A stretch of DNA of 64,000 bases from an uncultured Gemmatimonadales bacterium (GTDB lineage: Bacteria > Gemmatimonadota > Gemmatimonadetes > Palauibacterales > Palauibacteraceae): positions 62,001 through 126,000 of the forward strand of contig CAMYMV010000008.1 of the NCBI GenBank assembly GCA_947259585.1, in the 5' to 3' direction. This document shows, one piece after another, positions 41,983 through 50,190 of this stretch. Position 1 is the stretch's first letter, and every line of letters starts with the position of its first letter. Below the pieces are notes generated by a model that was not told where the DNA came from, did not search any database, and saw only the letters and a program-made list of their open reading frames with translations. A program made the translations under genes and the position numbers.

Positions 41983-43932
41983 TCAATCGGCCGGGTCGGC
42001 CACCTCCAGCTCGCCCGTCTTCAGATAGCGGTCGAGGAAGGCGAGCACGGCCCGCCAGCCCTCGAGCTGGTTCTGCTTTTTCGCGAAGCCGTGCCCCTCG
42101 TCCTCGAACAGCACGTACTCGACCGGGACGCCGTTGGCGCGGACGGCCTCGACGATGTCATCGGACTCGGCCTGGATGACCCTGGGGTCGTTCGCACCCT
42201 GCAGGACCATCAGGGGCCGCCGGATCTGGTCGGCGTGGAAGAGGGGCGACTTGTCGTACAGCGCCTGCTTGTCTTCGGCCGGATCGCCCATCTCCAGATA
42301 GAGCGCCTCTCGGAAAGATTCCCACCATGGAGGTATGCTCTCGAGGGTTCTTACCCAGTTCGAGATGCCGAACAGGTCCACACCGACGGCGAACTCGTCG
42401 GGTCGGAAGGTCTGGGCGGCCAGCACCATGTATCCGCCGTAGCTGCCCCCGACGATGCCGATGCGGCCCGGATCCACCCACCCCGTCTCGATGAGCATGA
42501 CCTTGCTGGCCACGCAGTCATCCAGGTCGGCCTCTCCGTGCTTCCGGTCGTCCAGCTTGTAGAAGGTCTTGCCGTAGCCGCTGCTCCCCCGATTGTTTAT
42601 CGCGTACACGGCGTAGCCGTGGTTCACGAGGTACTGGATCAGGTTGCTGTAGCCGATGCGTGATTGGCCGCCGGGCCCGCCGTGCACCCATACCAGCGCG
42701 GGCACAGGAGTGTCGGCCGAGGCGGAGTGTGGCCGGTACAGGATCCCCGGGATCTCCACGCCGTCGTAGGAAGCGAAACGCACGGGCTCGGCGGTGACGA
42801 GATGCTCGGGGTCGATCTCGGGGTTGAGCGTATCGGTCAAGCGCTTTGGCTCGCTTCCCCCCTCTCCCTCCACGCTCGCGACGTACAGGTTGCGGGGAGT
42901 CCTCGGCGTGCTGGCATAAAAGGCGAGCCGGCTTTCATCGTCCGACATGCCTACCGACGTGATGTCCAGATCTCCCGCATCGGGAAGGTCGAGCTGCCGC
43001 ATGGACGGATACTCGTACACCCGGATCCTGGTGCGGGCGTCCTCGTTGATGCCGAGAATCAGGTAGTTGCCCGGCCGCGAGAAGTAGGCATACCAGACAT
43101 CCCAGTCGGGCTGAACGATGGCCTCGCGGGATCCCGTCTCCAGGTCGATGCGCGCCAGGTAGGCGAACTCGTGCCCCTCGTCCGTTCGGATATACAGGGC
43201 GGAGCCATCCGGCGCGAAAGCCTCCGGATCGTTCACCATCTGGCCTTCGTGCGGCGTCAGGTGACGGAGCTTATCCTCAAGCCGGTCATACAGATAGATG
43301 TCGCTGTCGCTGGTCGTATTGGTCTTCGACAACGCGATAAAACGCTCGTCTGGCGAGACGGCTCCGTAGTTGAAGCCCTCCTCGTTGCGAAAGACGAGCG
43401 TCCGCTCGTAGTCGGCGGTCGATACCTCGTAGATGTCGAAGAAGCGGTTGTCCCTCTCGTTGGTCCCTATGAAGAAGCTCTCGTCGTCCAAAGCCCAGTC
43501 CAGGAAAGTGGCCTTCAGATTCTCGCCCGGCGTGAGATCGGTTGCCGATCCGTCCAGCTCCCGCACGAACAGGTGATGGAGCTCGTTGCCGCCCTGGTCG
43601 CTGAGGTAAAGGAAGCGCTCGTCCGCCGGGAAGTAGCCGGCCACGCGGACGGCGTCATCCGCCGAGTGCGTGAGCTGAACCGGCGGCGATCCATCGACCG
43701 GGATGGCATACGCGTTGTAGATGCCGGTCTCGTCGCTGCTCACCAGGATCTTGTCACCGGTCGGCGAGAACGAGCTTCCGAAGACATTCGTCGACGCGAG
43801 GAACTGCTCGATCGAATACTCGGGGATCGTCCCAATGTCGTCGCCGGCTCCGGCGACCGGCTGGTCGGCGGCCTGACAGGCGGCGAGTATGATCAGAGGG
43901 ACGAGCCTGAGGTAATGTCGGACGTGTCGCAT
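41983..43932 (-). CDS. S9-family prolyl oligopeptidase-like lipoprotein
   Basis: A secreted serine peptidase of about 649 residues. The start at 43932 gives a lipoprotein signal (I-I-L-A-A-C). The first 370 residues have a WD40/beta-propeller pattern (repeated blocks such as S-P-T-G-D-K-I-L-V-S-S-D). The C-terminal alpha/beta hydrolase shows the nucleophile G-G-S-Y-G-G-Y-M, an acidic residue in G-A-N-D-P-R-V and the catalytic histidine in D-E-G-H-G-F. The frame extends to 44166, but that part overlaps the next lipoprotein gene. It is expected to be an acylaminoacyl- or dipeptidyl-peptidase. Confidence 0.92.
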   Translation of the reverse strand: MRHVRHYLRLVPLIILAACQAADQPVAGAGDDIGTIPEYSIEQFLASTNVFGSSFSPTGDKILVSSDETGIYNAYAIPVDGSPPVQLTHSADDAVRVAGYFPADERFLYLSDQGGNELHHLFVRELDGSATDLTPGENLKATFLDWALDDESFFIGTNERDNRFFDIYEVSTADYERTLVFRNEEGFNYGAVSPDERFIALSKTNTTSDSDIYLYDRLEDKLRHLTPHEGQMVNDPEAFAPDGSALYIRTDEGHEFAYLARIDLETGSREAIVQPDWDVWYAYFSRPGNYLILGINEDARTRIRVYEYPSMRQLDLPDAGDLDITSVGMSDDESRLAFYASTPRTPRNLYVASVEGEGGSEPKRLTDTLNPEIDPEHLVTAEPVRFASYDGVEIPGILYRPHSASADTPVPALVWVHGGPGGQSRIGYSNLIQYLVNHGYAVYAINNRGSSGYGKTFYKLDDRKHGEADLDDCVASKVMLIETGWVDPGRIGIVGGSYGGYMVLAAQTFRPDEFAVGVDLFGISNWVRTLESIPPWWESFREALYLEMGDPAEDKQALYDKSPLFHADQIRRPLMVLQGANDPRVIQAESDDIVEAVRANGVPVEYVLFEDEGHGFAKKQNQLEGWRAVLAFLDRYLKTGELEVADPAD

Positions 43933-43961
43933 CAGGTTGTTTCCTTCGTTGCCGGAGTTAC

Positions 43962-44270
43962 TTACAGCTTCTCGCAGCGCATAATCTCGCCCATGACTCC
44001 CGCTTCCAGCACGTCCCCGTTGCGGGTGAACACGAGACTCGCCCCGCCGGGCGCTCCGAGGGAGACCTTGTCGCCGTCCACCTTGTACTCTCCGCTCTGC
44101 TCCATGCCCATGACGGTGATGTACACGGTCCCGTTGCCCCTGAAGTCCAGTTTGTCGTAGACGCATTCTTCTCCGCCGTATTCACCGGAGATTCCACCGG
44201 AGCCGCAGCCGGCGATGGTGAGGGGGATCGCAATCGTAAGCGGTACGAGAAGGAAGCGCCATCTGCCCAT
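43962..44270 (-). CDS. small lipoprotein, unknown function
   Basis: A 102-residue protein starting at 44270, with signal peptide and lipobox (L-T-I-A-G-C, cysteine near residue 22). The mature part is beta-rich and repetitive (G-N-G-T-V-Y-I-T-V, S-G-E-Y-K-V-D-G-D-K-V-S-L), like small lipocalin-type or META-like domains that report on a threshold. It contains two further cysteines (E-C-V-Y and R-C-E-K) that could form a disulfide. It lies 29 bases upstream of the S9 peptidase gene and is probably co-transcribed with it. I cannot name its family with confidence. Confidence 0.7.
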   Translation of the reverse strand: MGRWRFLLVPLTIAIPLTIAGCGSGGISGEYGGEECVYDKLDFRGNGTVYITVMGMEQSGEYKVDGDKVSLGAPGGASLVFTRNGDVLEAGVMGEIMRCEKL

Positions 44271-44429
44271 TTGAGTTCTCCGGCTGGTGGTCAGCGTGAA
44301 ATGGAAGCGAGCAACGTCGTCGGTTGCAAGCCCGCTCCGCAAGACAGCGGGTGCCGGCCACGGATTTGTCCCGACTCCAAGGGCGCGCGAGGTTACGCGG
44401 TGAGCAGGAAAGGTTGAAAGGGACCAGAC

Positions 44430-45026
44430 GTGGATGCAGCCCGCTATGTCGTTGCCCTGATCACGATCGTGCCCGTACCCTCGGCGATCCTCTTCTGGCT
44501 CATCGTTCACCCCAACGTCCGCCTCTGGCGTCGGCTCGGGCCGTCGCTGAGCTACACCCTGCTGGTGACGCTGATGGTGGGATTGGCATTCGGGGTGTAC
44601 CTGCTTCGAGAGCCGATCCTGTCGGTGGAGTACGGGACGAACTACCTGCTGGTCGCGCTGGCAGTACCGATCTACGGCGCCGCCGCCTGGCTGTCGCTGC
44701 GCATTCGGCGGCATCTCACCTTCCGCATGTTCGCGGGCGTACCCGAGTTGTCCGCCCGGGGCGAGGGAGGCCGGCTGCTCACGGAGGGCGTCTACGCCCG
44801 CGTACGGCATCCGCGCTACGTGGCCGTTCTCATCGGCCTGATCTCGACCGCGCTCTTCTCAAACTACCTGGCGCTCTACATCCTGATCCCGGTCGCGGCC
44901 GCCGGCCTGTGGTTGATAGTCCGTTTGGAAGAGAGGGAGCTCATGGAGAGGTTTGGCGAAGAGTATGAAGGGTATCGGGAACGCGTCCCGATGTTCGTGC
45001 CCGGGAGAGGCTCCGCACAGGGGTGA
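44430..45026 (+). CDS. membrane methyltransferase of the isoprenylcysteine carboxyl methyltransferase type
   Basis: A 198-residue membrane protein with about four to five hydrophobic segments in the first 80 residues and again near 130-160. The SAM-binding pattern of the ICMT/PEMT superfamily is present: G-V-Y-A-R-V-R-H-P-R-Y near residue 118 and E-E-R-E-L-x-x-R-F-G-E-E-Y-x-x-Y near residue 170. Bacterial members methylate lipids or small molecules; the substrate is unknown here. It starts with GTG after an AAAGGGA ribosome binding site. It appears to stand alone. Confidence 0.82.
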   Translation: MDAARYVVALITIVPVPSAILFWLIVHPNVRLWRRLGPSLSYTLLVTLMVGLAFGVYLLREPILSVEYGTNYLLVALAVPIYGAAAWLSLRIRRHLTFRMFAGVPELSARGEGGRLLTEGVYARVRHPRYVAVLIGLISTALFSNYLALYILIPVAAAGLWLIVRLEERELMERFGEEYEGYRERVPMFVPGRGSAQG

Positions 45027-45040
45027 ATCGTACGGCCTAG

Positions 45041-45130
45041 GAGGTCTCATATGACACCGAATCTCTGGATCCGAATCCTGACCGGATCAGCGACGTGTCG
45101 ATCGAGATCAGCCCCGAGACGTTCCGCTGA
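45041..45130 (+). pseudogene. possible C-terminal gene remnant
   Basis: After a TAG at 45038-45040 an open frame of 29 codons ends in TGA at 45128-45130. Its translation (beginning EVSYDTESLDPNPDRISDVS) has the balanced acidic/serine character of a real protein tail and not a shadow frame. It lacks a start and is too short to be a gene. In another frame an AGGAGG box precedes an ATG at 45051, but that peptide is arginine/serine-rich and runs into the opposing gene, so I favour a remnant or chance. The family is not recognised. Confidence 0.25.
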
Positions 45131-45151
45131 GACAGGCCGCCCGGCCGAGGT

Positions 45152-45595
45152 CTACCGGGGCCGGCTCTCCCACAGCGCGTTCATGATCACCCAGCGACCG
45201 TCCACTTCCGCCAGGTGCAGGTAGTCGATCCAACTCGTCGCGTCCACGCGCACGCTGGCCGCCCGCTCGAAGATGTCCAGGATTCTGACGTCGGTTCGCC
45301 GCTCCTCTTCCGGCGTGCCGCTGCCGCCTCCCCGCTTGGTCTGTTTTATCAGGTCCTTCGCGCTGGTCTCCGTGATCTCGTCGCCGTCCGGGAAACGAAA
45401 CACGATGCGCTTGGCCAGGTCGGGGTGCACGGCGATCTCCATGCGCTCGGCGTCACCCTCGTACCAGCCCTCGATGTAGTCGAGAGCCGCCGCCCGTATC
45501 GCGCTCGAGTCGGCCGCCGTCTGCGCGCACAGCGGCGCCGCGAGGATCAAGCAGCCGAACGCCAGGGGGATGGCCTTCCTGAATCCCGACACCAT
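45152..45595 (-). CDS. secreted NTF2-like (lumazine-binding-type) protein
   Basis: A 147-residue exported protein. The start at 45595 follows a strong ribosome binding site (GGAGGAGTGT), and the signal peptide ends near A-P-L-C-A-Q. The mature part fits the NTF2-like fold called putative lumazine-binding: A-A-L-D-Y-I-E-G-W-Y-E-G-D-A-E-R-M, H-P-D-L-A-K-R, and a closing W-V-I-M-N-A-L-W-E. Proteins of this sort bind small ligands or are non-enzymatic; no catalytic motif is evident. It is divergent from the M48 peptidase gene. Confidence 0.82.
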   Translation of the reverse strand: MVSGFRKAIPLAFGCLILAAPLCAQTAADSSAIRAAALDYIEGWYEGDAERMEIAVHPDLAKRIVFRFPDGDEITETSAKDLIKQTKRGGGSGTPEEERRTDVRILDIFERAASVRVDATSWIDYLHLAEVDGRWVIMNALWESRPR

Positions 45596-45825
45596 ACACT
45601 CCTCCATGAACAACCGGTTCTGAATCGATGGACCGCCGCCGCCAGGGGTCACGTTCAGCGAAAAAGCGCAAGAAGGGGCGCGTGCGCAAGCACGGCCCTG
45701 GCACTCCGGCCTGCATCGGGCGTAACGTTCTTGTAGAGGATCGTCGCACCGCCCTGATCGAAGACCAAACAGCCCGACCGCATCACGACCTCCGAAGACG
45801 ATTCGACGGGCTGAAGGATGGGGGA

Positions 45826-47292
45826 ATGGCCCACCGAGTTCTCGCGACGCGTCTGGCCGGCAGCCTGGTGCTGGCCTTTCTCGTCGTCTCCTGCGCGACC
45901 AACCCCGCCACGGGCGGAAAGATGCTCTCGCTGGTGAGCGAGTCGCAGGAGATCCAGATGGGACAGCAGTTCTCCCAGGAGGTGGAGTCCTCGATGCCCC
46001 TGGTGGACGACGCCGAGCTTCAGGCCTACGTGGAGGGCGTCGGCCTCGCCCTCGCCGCGGTATCGGAGCGCCCCGACCTGCCCTGGAGTTTCAGGGTCGT
46101 GGACGACCCCGTGGTCAACGCCTTCGCGCTGCCGGGCGGCCCCGTGTACGTGACGCGCGGCATCCTGGCCCACTTCTCCTCCGAGGCCGAGATGGCCGCG
46201 GTGCTGGGCCACGAGATCGGCCACATAACCGCCAGACACAGCGTGGAGCAGATCTCGCGCGCCCAGCTGGCGGGGATCGGCCTGGCGGTGGGCTCCATTC
46301 TGAGCCGCGACATCGCTCGCTATTCGGGTCTGGCGAGCCAGGGGCTGCAGGTGCTCTTCCTCAGCTTCGGCCGTGATGATGAGCACGAGAGCGACATGCT
46401 CGGGGTGCGCTACGCGAGCCGTGTCGACTACGACGTGCGCGAATCGGTCACGATGCACGAGAAGCTGGACCGCATCGGTGACCTGTCGAACGGCGGAGGG
46501 ATCCCGGGCTGGCTCTCGACCCATCCCAGCTCGGAGGACCGGATCGAGCGCCTGCACGCCCTGGTCGACACGATCCCCGGACTCGCCGATGCGAAGGTCG
46601 GCAGGGACGAATACCTCTTCCACATCGACGACCTCGTGTACGGAGAGGATCCCCGGCAGGGTTACTTCGCGCAGAGCCTCTTCCTGCACCCCGATCTCAG
46701 ATTCCAGATACGCTTTCCGGATGGCTGGCAAACGGCCAACCTCCCCAGCGTCGTCGGCGGGCAGTCCCCCAGCCAGGATGCCATCGTCCAGCTGACGCTC
46801 GCCTCCGACGGATCGGGCCACGCTGAGGCCGCCCGTGCCTTCTTTTCCCAGGAAGGCCTGACCTCCGGCCGCGTGGGCCGGGAGCGAATCAACGGCCTGC
46901 CTGCCACGCTGGGATCCTTCCAGGCACAGACCGAGCAGGGGGTGCTGGAAGGGATCGCGGCCTTCCTCGACCACGGCGGCCTCACATACCGGATCATGGG
47001 CTACACCGTTCAGGGTCGGCTGAACAACTACCAAAACGGCTTCCTGCGCTTCATCCGCTCCTTCGAGATCCTGACCGATCGAGCGGCGCTGTCGGTCGAG
47101 CCGATGCGCATCGAGCTCTACACCCTCGAGCGAGCTTCCTCGATCGCCGAGATCTCTCGCCGAAAGCCCTCTCCGGCTTCGGAGGCCAGGCTGGCCATTC
47201 TCAACGGCGTCGAGGAGACCGAACGCATCCCTCCGGGAAGTATGATCAAGTGGGTCGTCGGGGAGCTGCCGCCCGGCACGAGAGAGGATTAA
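45826..47292 (+). CDS. M48-family metalloprotease lipoprotein (BepA/LoiP-like)
   Basis: A 488-residue exported zinc protease. The start at 45826 (AAGGATGGGGGA box) gives a lipoprotein signal with V-V-S-C followed by N-P-A-T-G, as in Oma1/BepA-like proteins. The zinc motif H129-E-I-G-H133 is in L-G-H-E-I-G-H-I-T-A-R-H, with the third ligand expected in H-E-S-D-M-L-G. The C-terminal 170 residues form an additional domain with no TPR signature. Relatives degrade misfolded outer membrane proteins. It is first in a run with a YpfJ-type peptidase and a BON-LysM protein. Confidence 0.92.
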   Translation: MAHRVLATRLAGSLVLAFLVVSCATNPATGGKMLSLVSESQEIQMGQQFSQEVESSMPLVDDAELQAYVEGVGLALAAVSERPDLPWSFRVVDDPVVNAFALPGGPVYVTRGILAHFSSEAEMAAVLGHEIGHITARHSVEQISRAQLAGIGLAVGSILSRDIARYSGLASQGLQVLFLSFGRDDEHESDMLGVRYASRVDYDVRESVTMHEKLDRIGDLSNGGGIPGWLSTHPSSEDRIERLHALVDTIPGLADAKVGRDEYLFHIDDLVYGEDPRQGYFAQSLFLHPDLRFQIRFPDGWQTANLPSVVGGQSPSQDAIVQLTLASDGSGHAEAARAFFSQEGLTSGRVGRERINGLPATLGSFQAQTEQGVLEGIAAFLDHGGLTYRIMGYTVQGRLNNYQNGFLRFIRSFEILTDRAALSVEPMRIELYTLERASSIAEISRRKPSPASEARLAILNGVEETERIPPGSMIKWVVGELPPGTRED

Positions 47293-47295
47293 CCC

Positions 47296-48138
47296 ATGAA
47301 GTGGAGATCCGGTAGGCGCAGCCAGCACGTCGAGGACCGGCGCGGGCGACGCGTTTCGGGGGGCCTGAAGATCGGCGGCGGATTGGGAGGTCTTCTTCTC
47401 ATTCTCGTCATCCTGCTGATGGGAGGCGACCCATCGCTGCTCCTCACCGGCGACAACGGCGGCGTGCCTGCGGGGACCGAGTACCAGGCCCCGCCTAGTG
47501 ACGAGGCTGCCGACTTCATATCGGTCGTGCTGGCCTCGACCGAGGATGTCTGGACCGAGACATTTCAGCAGGCCGGAAGCAGATACGCGCCTCCCAGCCT
47601 GGTTCTGTTCGAGGACTACGTACGATCGGCGTGCGGTTTCAACTCCGCGGCCACGGGGCCCTTCTACTGTCCGGCCGACCGGAAGGTCTACCTGGATCTC
47701 GGGTTCTTCCGGGAGCTCGCCCGGCTGGGCGGGCCTGGAGACTTCGCGCAGGCCTACGTGGTCGGCCACGAGGTCGGCCACCACATCCAGAACCTCGTCG
47801 GGACGTCCGACCAGGTCAGACGGCTGCAGGGGTCGGCGAGTCGAGCGGATGCGAACCGTCTCTCCGTCCTGATGGAATTGCAGGCCGACTGCTACGCCGG
47901 CGTGTGGGCTCACCACGCGAACCGACGAGCGAGGATCCTGGAGGCCGGCGACGTGGAGGAGGGTCTCGGAGCCGCCGCCGCGATCGGCGACGACCGGCTT
48001 CAGCGCACCTCGGGGCGCGCCGTGCACCCCGAGTCTTTCACGCACGGGTCTTCGGCTCAACGTCAGGATTGGCTCAAAACGGGGCTCGAGACCGGAAGCC
48101 TCGAGGCATGCGACACATTCGCCCGGGCCGGGCTGTAG
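47296..48138 (+). CDS. neutral zinc metallopeptidase of the YpfJ type
   Basis: A 280-residue membrane protein starting three bases after the M48 stop. One N-terminal membrane helix (about 28-43) follows a positively charged cytoplasmic head. The metal motif H158-E-V-G-H162 lies in V-V-G-H-E-V-G-H-H-I-Q, and the family's Q-A-D-C-Y-A-G-V-W-A block, which contains the third-ligand region, follows. This is the 'putative neutral zinc metallopeptidase' family; the substrate is unknown. With the preceding M48 protease it gives two envelope metalloproteases in one transcript. Confidence 0.92.
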   Translation: MKWRSGRRSQHVEDRRGRRVSGGLKIGGGLGGLLLILVILLMGGDPSLLLTGDNGGVPAGTEYQAPPSDEAADFISVVLASTEDVWTETFQQAGSRYAPPSLVLFEDYVRSACGFNSAATGPFYCPADRKVYLDLGFFRELARLGGPGDFAQAYVVGHEVGHHIQNLVGTSDQVRRLQGSASRADANRLSVLMELQADCYAGVWAHHANRRARILEAGDVEEGLGAAAAIGDDRLQRTSGRAVHPESFTHGSSAQRQDWLKTGLETGSLEACDTFARAGL

Positions 48139-48183
48139 CGGCCCTTTTTCAAACCCACCGCAGGACCAAAGGAGAAAAGCGAA

Positions 48184-48657
48184 ATGGGGCTCATCGAATT
48201 CGTGAAGGAAGCCGGCGCCAAGCTCGGGCTGGGCAAGTCGAAGGAGGAGGCCGCGGTCGAGGAGTATATAGAGGAGTCGACGAAAGCCAACGCGCTCTGG
48301 CATCTCGTCCGTGATCTCGGGCTCGAGATCGAGGATCTCAACATCCAGTTCGACGACGGGACCGCGACGGTAACGGGCACGACCGAGACGCAGGCCGAGC
48401 GGGAGAAAGTGGTTCTATCGGTGGGCAACGTCGAGGGCGTCGCCCGGGTGGATGATCAGATCATGGTCGTCGCGCCCGAGCCGGCCGCGACCTTCTACAC
48501 GGTCGTGTCTGGAGACACCCTCTCGGGGATCTCACTGGAACACTACGGCAACGCGATGAAGTACACGGCGATCTTCGAGGCGAACCGCCCGATGCTCGAG
48601 AACCCGGACCTCATTTATCCGGGCCAGGTGCTGCGGATTCCGCCGCTCGAAGGCTGA
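48184..48657 (+). CDS. BON-LysM domain protein (Kbp/YgaU-like)
   Basis: A 157-residue protein with two modules: a BON domain (about 30-95, including the V-T-G-T-T-E-T-Q-A-E-R-E-K-V segment) and a C-terminal LysM domain (about 108-153, Y-T-V-V-S-G-D-T-L-S-G-I-S and I-Y-P-G-Q-V-L-R-I-P). This is the layout of the E. coli potassium-binding protein Kbp (YgaU), of about the same length. No signal peptide is seen, as in Kbp. It follows the YpfJ-type gene by 45 bases. Given trkAH elsewhere in the window a potassium link is possible but is not shown by context. Confidence 0.9.
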   Translation: MGLIEFVKEAGAKLGLGKSKEEAAVEEYIEESTKANALWHLVRDLGLEIEDLNIQFDDGTATVTGTTETQAEREKVVLSVGNVEGVARVDDQIMVVAPEPAATFYTVVSGDTLSGISLEHYGNAMKYTAIFEANRPMLENPDLIYPGQVLRIPPLEG

Positions 48658-48698
48658 CGATGGCCGACGATCGGGGCGCCCCGGACCGGGCGTCCCGA

Positions 48699-48917
48699 TC
48701 AGCGGCGATCCTCGCAGAAAACGGCGAAGCCGGTGATCGCTTCGCGACGCGGCGCGATCGAGCCGGAGACCGAGCCTTCCTCGAGGTTCGGGATCGCCAC
48801 GGATACCTCGGCCTCGTGAGCCTGCGTGGCAGGTCCGGGCCGCACCAGTGCCACGGTCGCCAGGCCGGCGACGGTGACGATCAGGATTCGAATCGTGGTT
48901 TGCGTCTGGACCATCAT
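48699..48917 (-). CDS. small secreted peptide of unknown function
   Basis: A 72-residue ORF (71 if the second of two adjacent ATGs is used), on the strand opposite to its neighbours. The ribosome binding site is strong (GGGGAGAGGGGC directly before ATGATG). Residues 9-26 form a hydrophobic signal segment, followed by a possible cleavage region (A-T-Q-A-H) and an acidic then basic tail with a single cysteine. It lies in the 386-base gap between the BON-LysM gene and the LolA-like gene, where no plus-strand gene exists. The function is unknown. Confidence 0.55.
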   Translation of the reverse strand: MMVQTQTTIRILIVTVAGLATVALVRPGPATQAHEAEVSVAIPNLEEGSVSGSIAPRREAITGFAVFCEDRR

Positions 48918-49043
48918 GCCCCTCTCCCCGTTGACGTGATCTCGACTCCGCCTCACGTGAGTTCGACAACGGAGAGCTCGGGTCCGTTGGATCGGGGCGT
49001 GCCAACTCCTCGCCGGGCAGGTGACATTGTGAGAGGAAGGCGA

Positions 49044-49826
49044 ATGCCGACAGCGATCGGACGCGCAGGGTTCAGCCTCTGCCTGGCCGTTGGAGTCTTG
49101 ATCGGGTTGGCCGCGAGCGGCGAGGTCAAGGCACAGGAGACGCCTCGGGAGATCATCGACCGGGTCGACCGGATCCTGCGCGGCGAATCGAGCCACGGAT
49201 TCGCCACCATGGAGGTCGTGACGGAGCACTGGGAGCGGAGCCTCACGATGGAGATGTGGTCGCTGGGGACCGAACACTCCCTGGTCCGTATCACGGCGCC
49301 GCGAAAGGAAGCCGGTACCGCCACCCTGAAGTCGGGCGACGACATCTGGAACTACCTGCCCAGGGTGGATCGCACGATCAAGATCCCCGCCTCGCTGATG
49401 ATGGGCTCGTGGATGGGCTCCCACTTCACGAACGACGACCTCGTGAAGGAGAGCCGGCTGGTGGAGGACTACGACATCGAAATCGGTTTCGAGGGCCTCC
49501 GGGAGGACACCGAGGTATGGGAGTTCGTTCTCACCCCCCGACCCGAGGCCGCCGTGGTGTGGGGTCGCATCGACTTCGAGGTGAGGAAGGACGACCTCAT
49601 GCCCACCTGGGCGCGCTACTACGACGAAGACGGAGAGCTCGTAAGGACGCTCCAGTATGACGAGTACCGGGAGATGGGAGGGAGGCTGGTGCCGGCCTTG
49701 ATGGTGATGGTGCCGCAGGACAAGCCGGACGAGAAGACGTTGGTCAGATACTCCGATCTGGATTTCGACATCGAGATCGACGAAGGTTTCTTCTCGCTCC
49801 GCGCCCTCCAGTCGGGAGGCGACTGA
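49044..49826 (+). CDS. LolA-like outer membrane lipoprotein-sorting protein
   Basis: A 260-residue exported protein starting at 49044 after a GAGGAAGG box; a longer frame from 48660 is filler. The signal peptide ends near V-K-A-Q. The mature domain has the features of the LolA-like family PF17131: M-E-M-W-S-L-G, I-T-A-P-R-K-E-A-G-T, and L-P-R-V-D-R-T-I-K-I-P near the middle. LolA-fold proteins shield lipids or lipoproteins in the periplasm. It is first in an operon with two ABC permeases, an ATPase and an outer membrane protein, suggesting transfer of a lipid cargo between membranes. It is not an orthologue of classical LolA, which has different motifs. Confidence 0.85.
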   Translation: MPTAIGRAGFSLCLAVGVLIGLAASGEVKAQETPREIIDRVDRILRGESSHGFATMEVVTEHWERSLTMEMWSLGTEHSLVRITAPRKEAGTATLKSGDDIWNYLPRVDRTIKIPASLMMGSWMGSHFTNDDLVKESRLVEDYDIEIGFEGLREDTEVWEFVLTPRPEAAVVWGRIDFEVRKDDLMPTWARYYDEDGELVRTLQYDEYREMGGRLVPALMVMVPQDKPDEKTLVRYSDLDFDIEIDEGFFSLRALQSGGD

Positions 49827-49827
49827 C

Positions 49828-50190
49828 GTGCCGATGGAGCCCTGGCCACGCGTCGGCTGGAGGAATCTGGGCCGCAATCGGCGGCGAACCGCCATCACCG
49901 CCGCGGGCCTCGCCTTCGGCTACTTCGCGATCGTTCTCATGAACGGCCTCATGGCAGGCATGACGGCCGAGATGATCGAGAACGGTACCGGCTTCCTGAT
50001 GGGCCAGGTCCAGGTTCACGAGGCGGATTATCTCCCGCAGCGGAGCATCTACGAGACGATCGGGGGGCGCGACGGCGCGGATGTAGAGGCCCTGGTCCGG
50101 GCGGTCGGGGCGGATCAGGCGATCGAAGCCGCGGCGCCTCGGGTCTACGCCGGCGGCCTCGTGAGCTCCGGCGAATCGACGCCGGCGTGA
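49828..50190 (+). CDS. ABC transporter permease, N-terminal fragment (broken gene)
   Basis: The first 120 residues of an FtsX/MacB-type permease. The sequence W-R-N-L-G-R-N-R-R-R-T near residue 11 and the first membrane helix (about 21-44) are normal, and the periplasmic MacB_PCD domain begins (Q-V-H-E, A-P-R-V-Y-A-G-G-L-V-S-S). It then ends in TGA at 50188-50190. Comparison with the intact sister permease downstream, which has P-V-E-V-V-G-A-D-P-V-A-E-A-R at this point, indicates that about 13-16 residues are missing and that the frame is lost. The second half continues in another frame from 50187. It starts one base after the LolA-like gene, with GTG. Confidence 0.8.
   Translation: MPMEPWPRVGWRNLGRNRRRTAITAAGLAFGYFAIVLMNGLMAGMTAEMIENGTGFLMGQVQVHEADYLPQRSIYETIGGRDGADVEALVRAVGADQAIEAAAPRVYAGGLVSSGESTPA

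Noticed and set aside
41956..41990. GGGCCGGCCC palindrome between the M28 and S9 genes
   Set aside because: A ten-base GC palindrome is expected by chance in this GC content and has no T-run, so I do not call a terminator.
45655..48303. 882-codon minus-strand ORF
   Set aside because: It is antisense to the M48 and YpfJ-type peptidase genes, which have intact metal motifs; no domain is recognisable on the minus strand.
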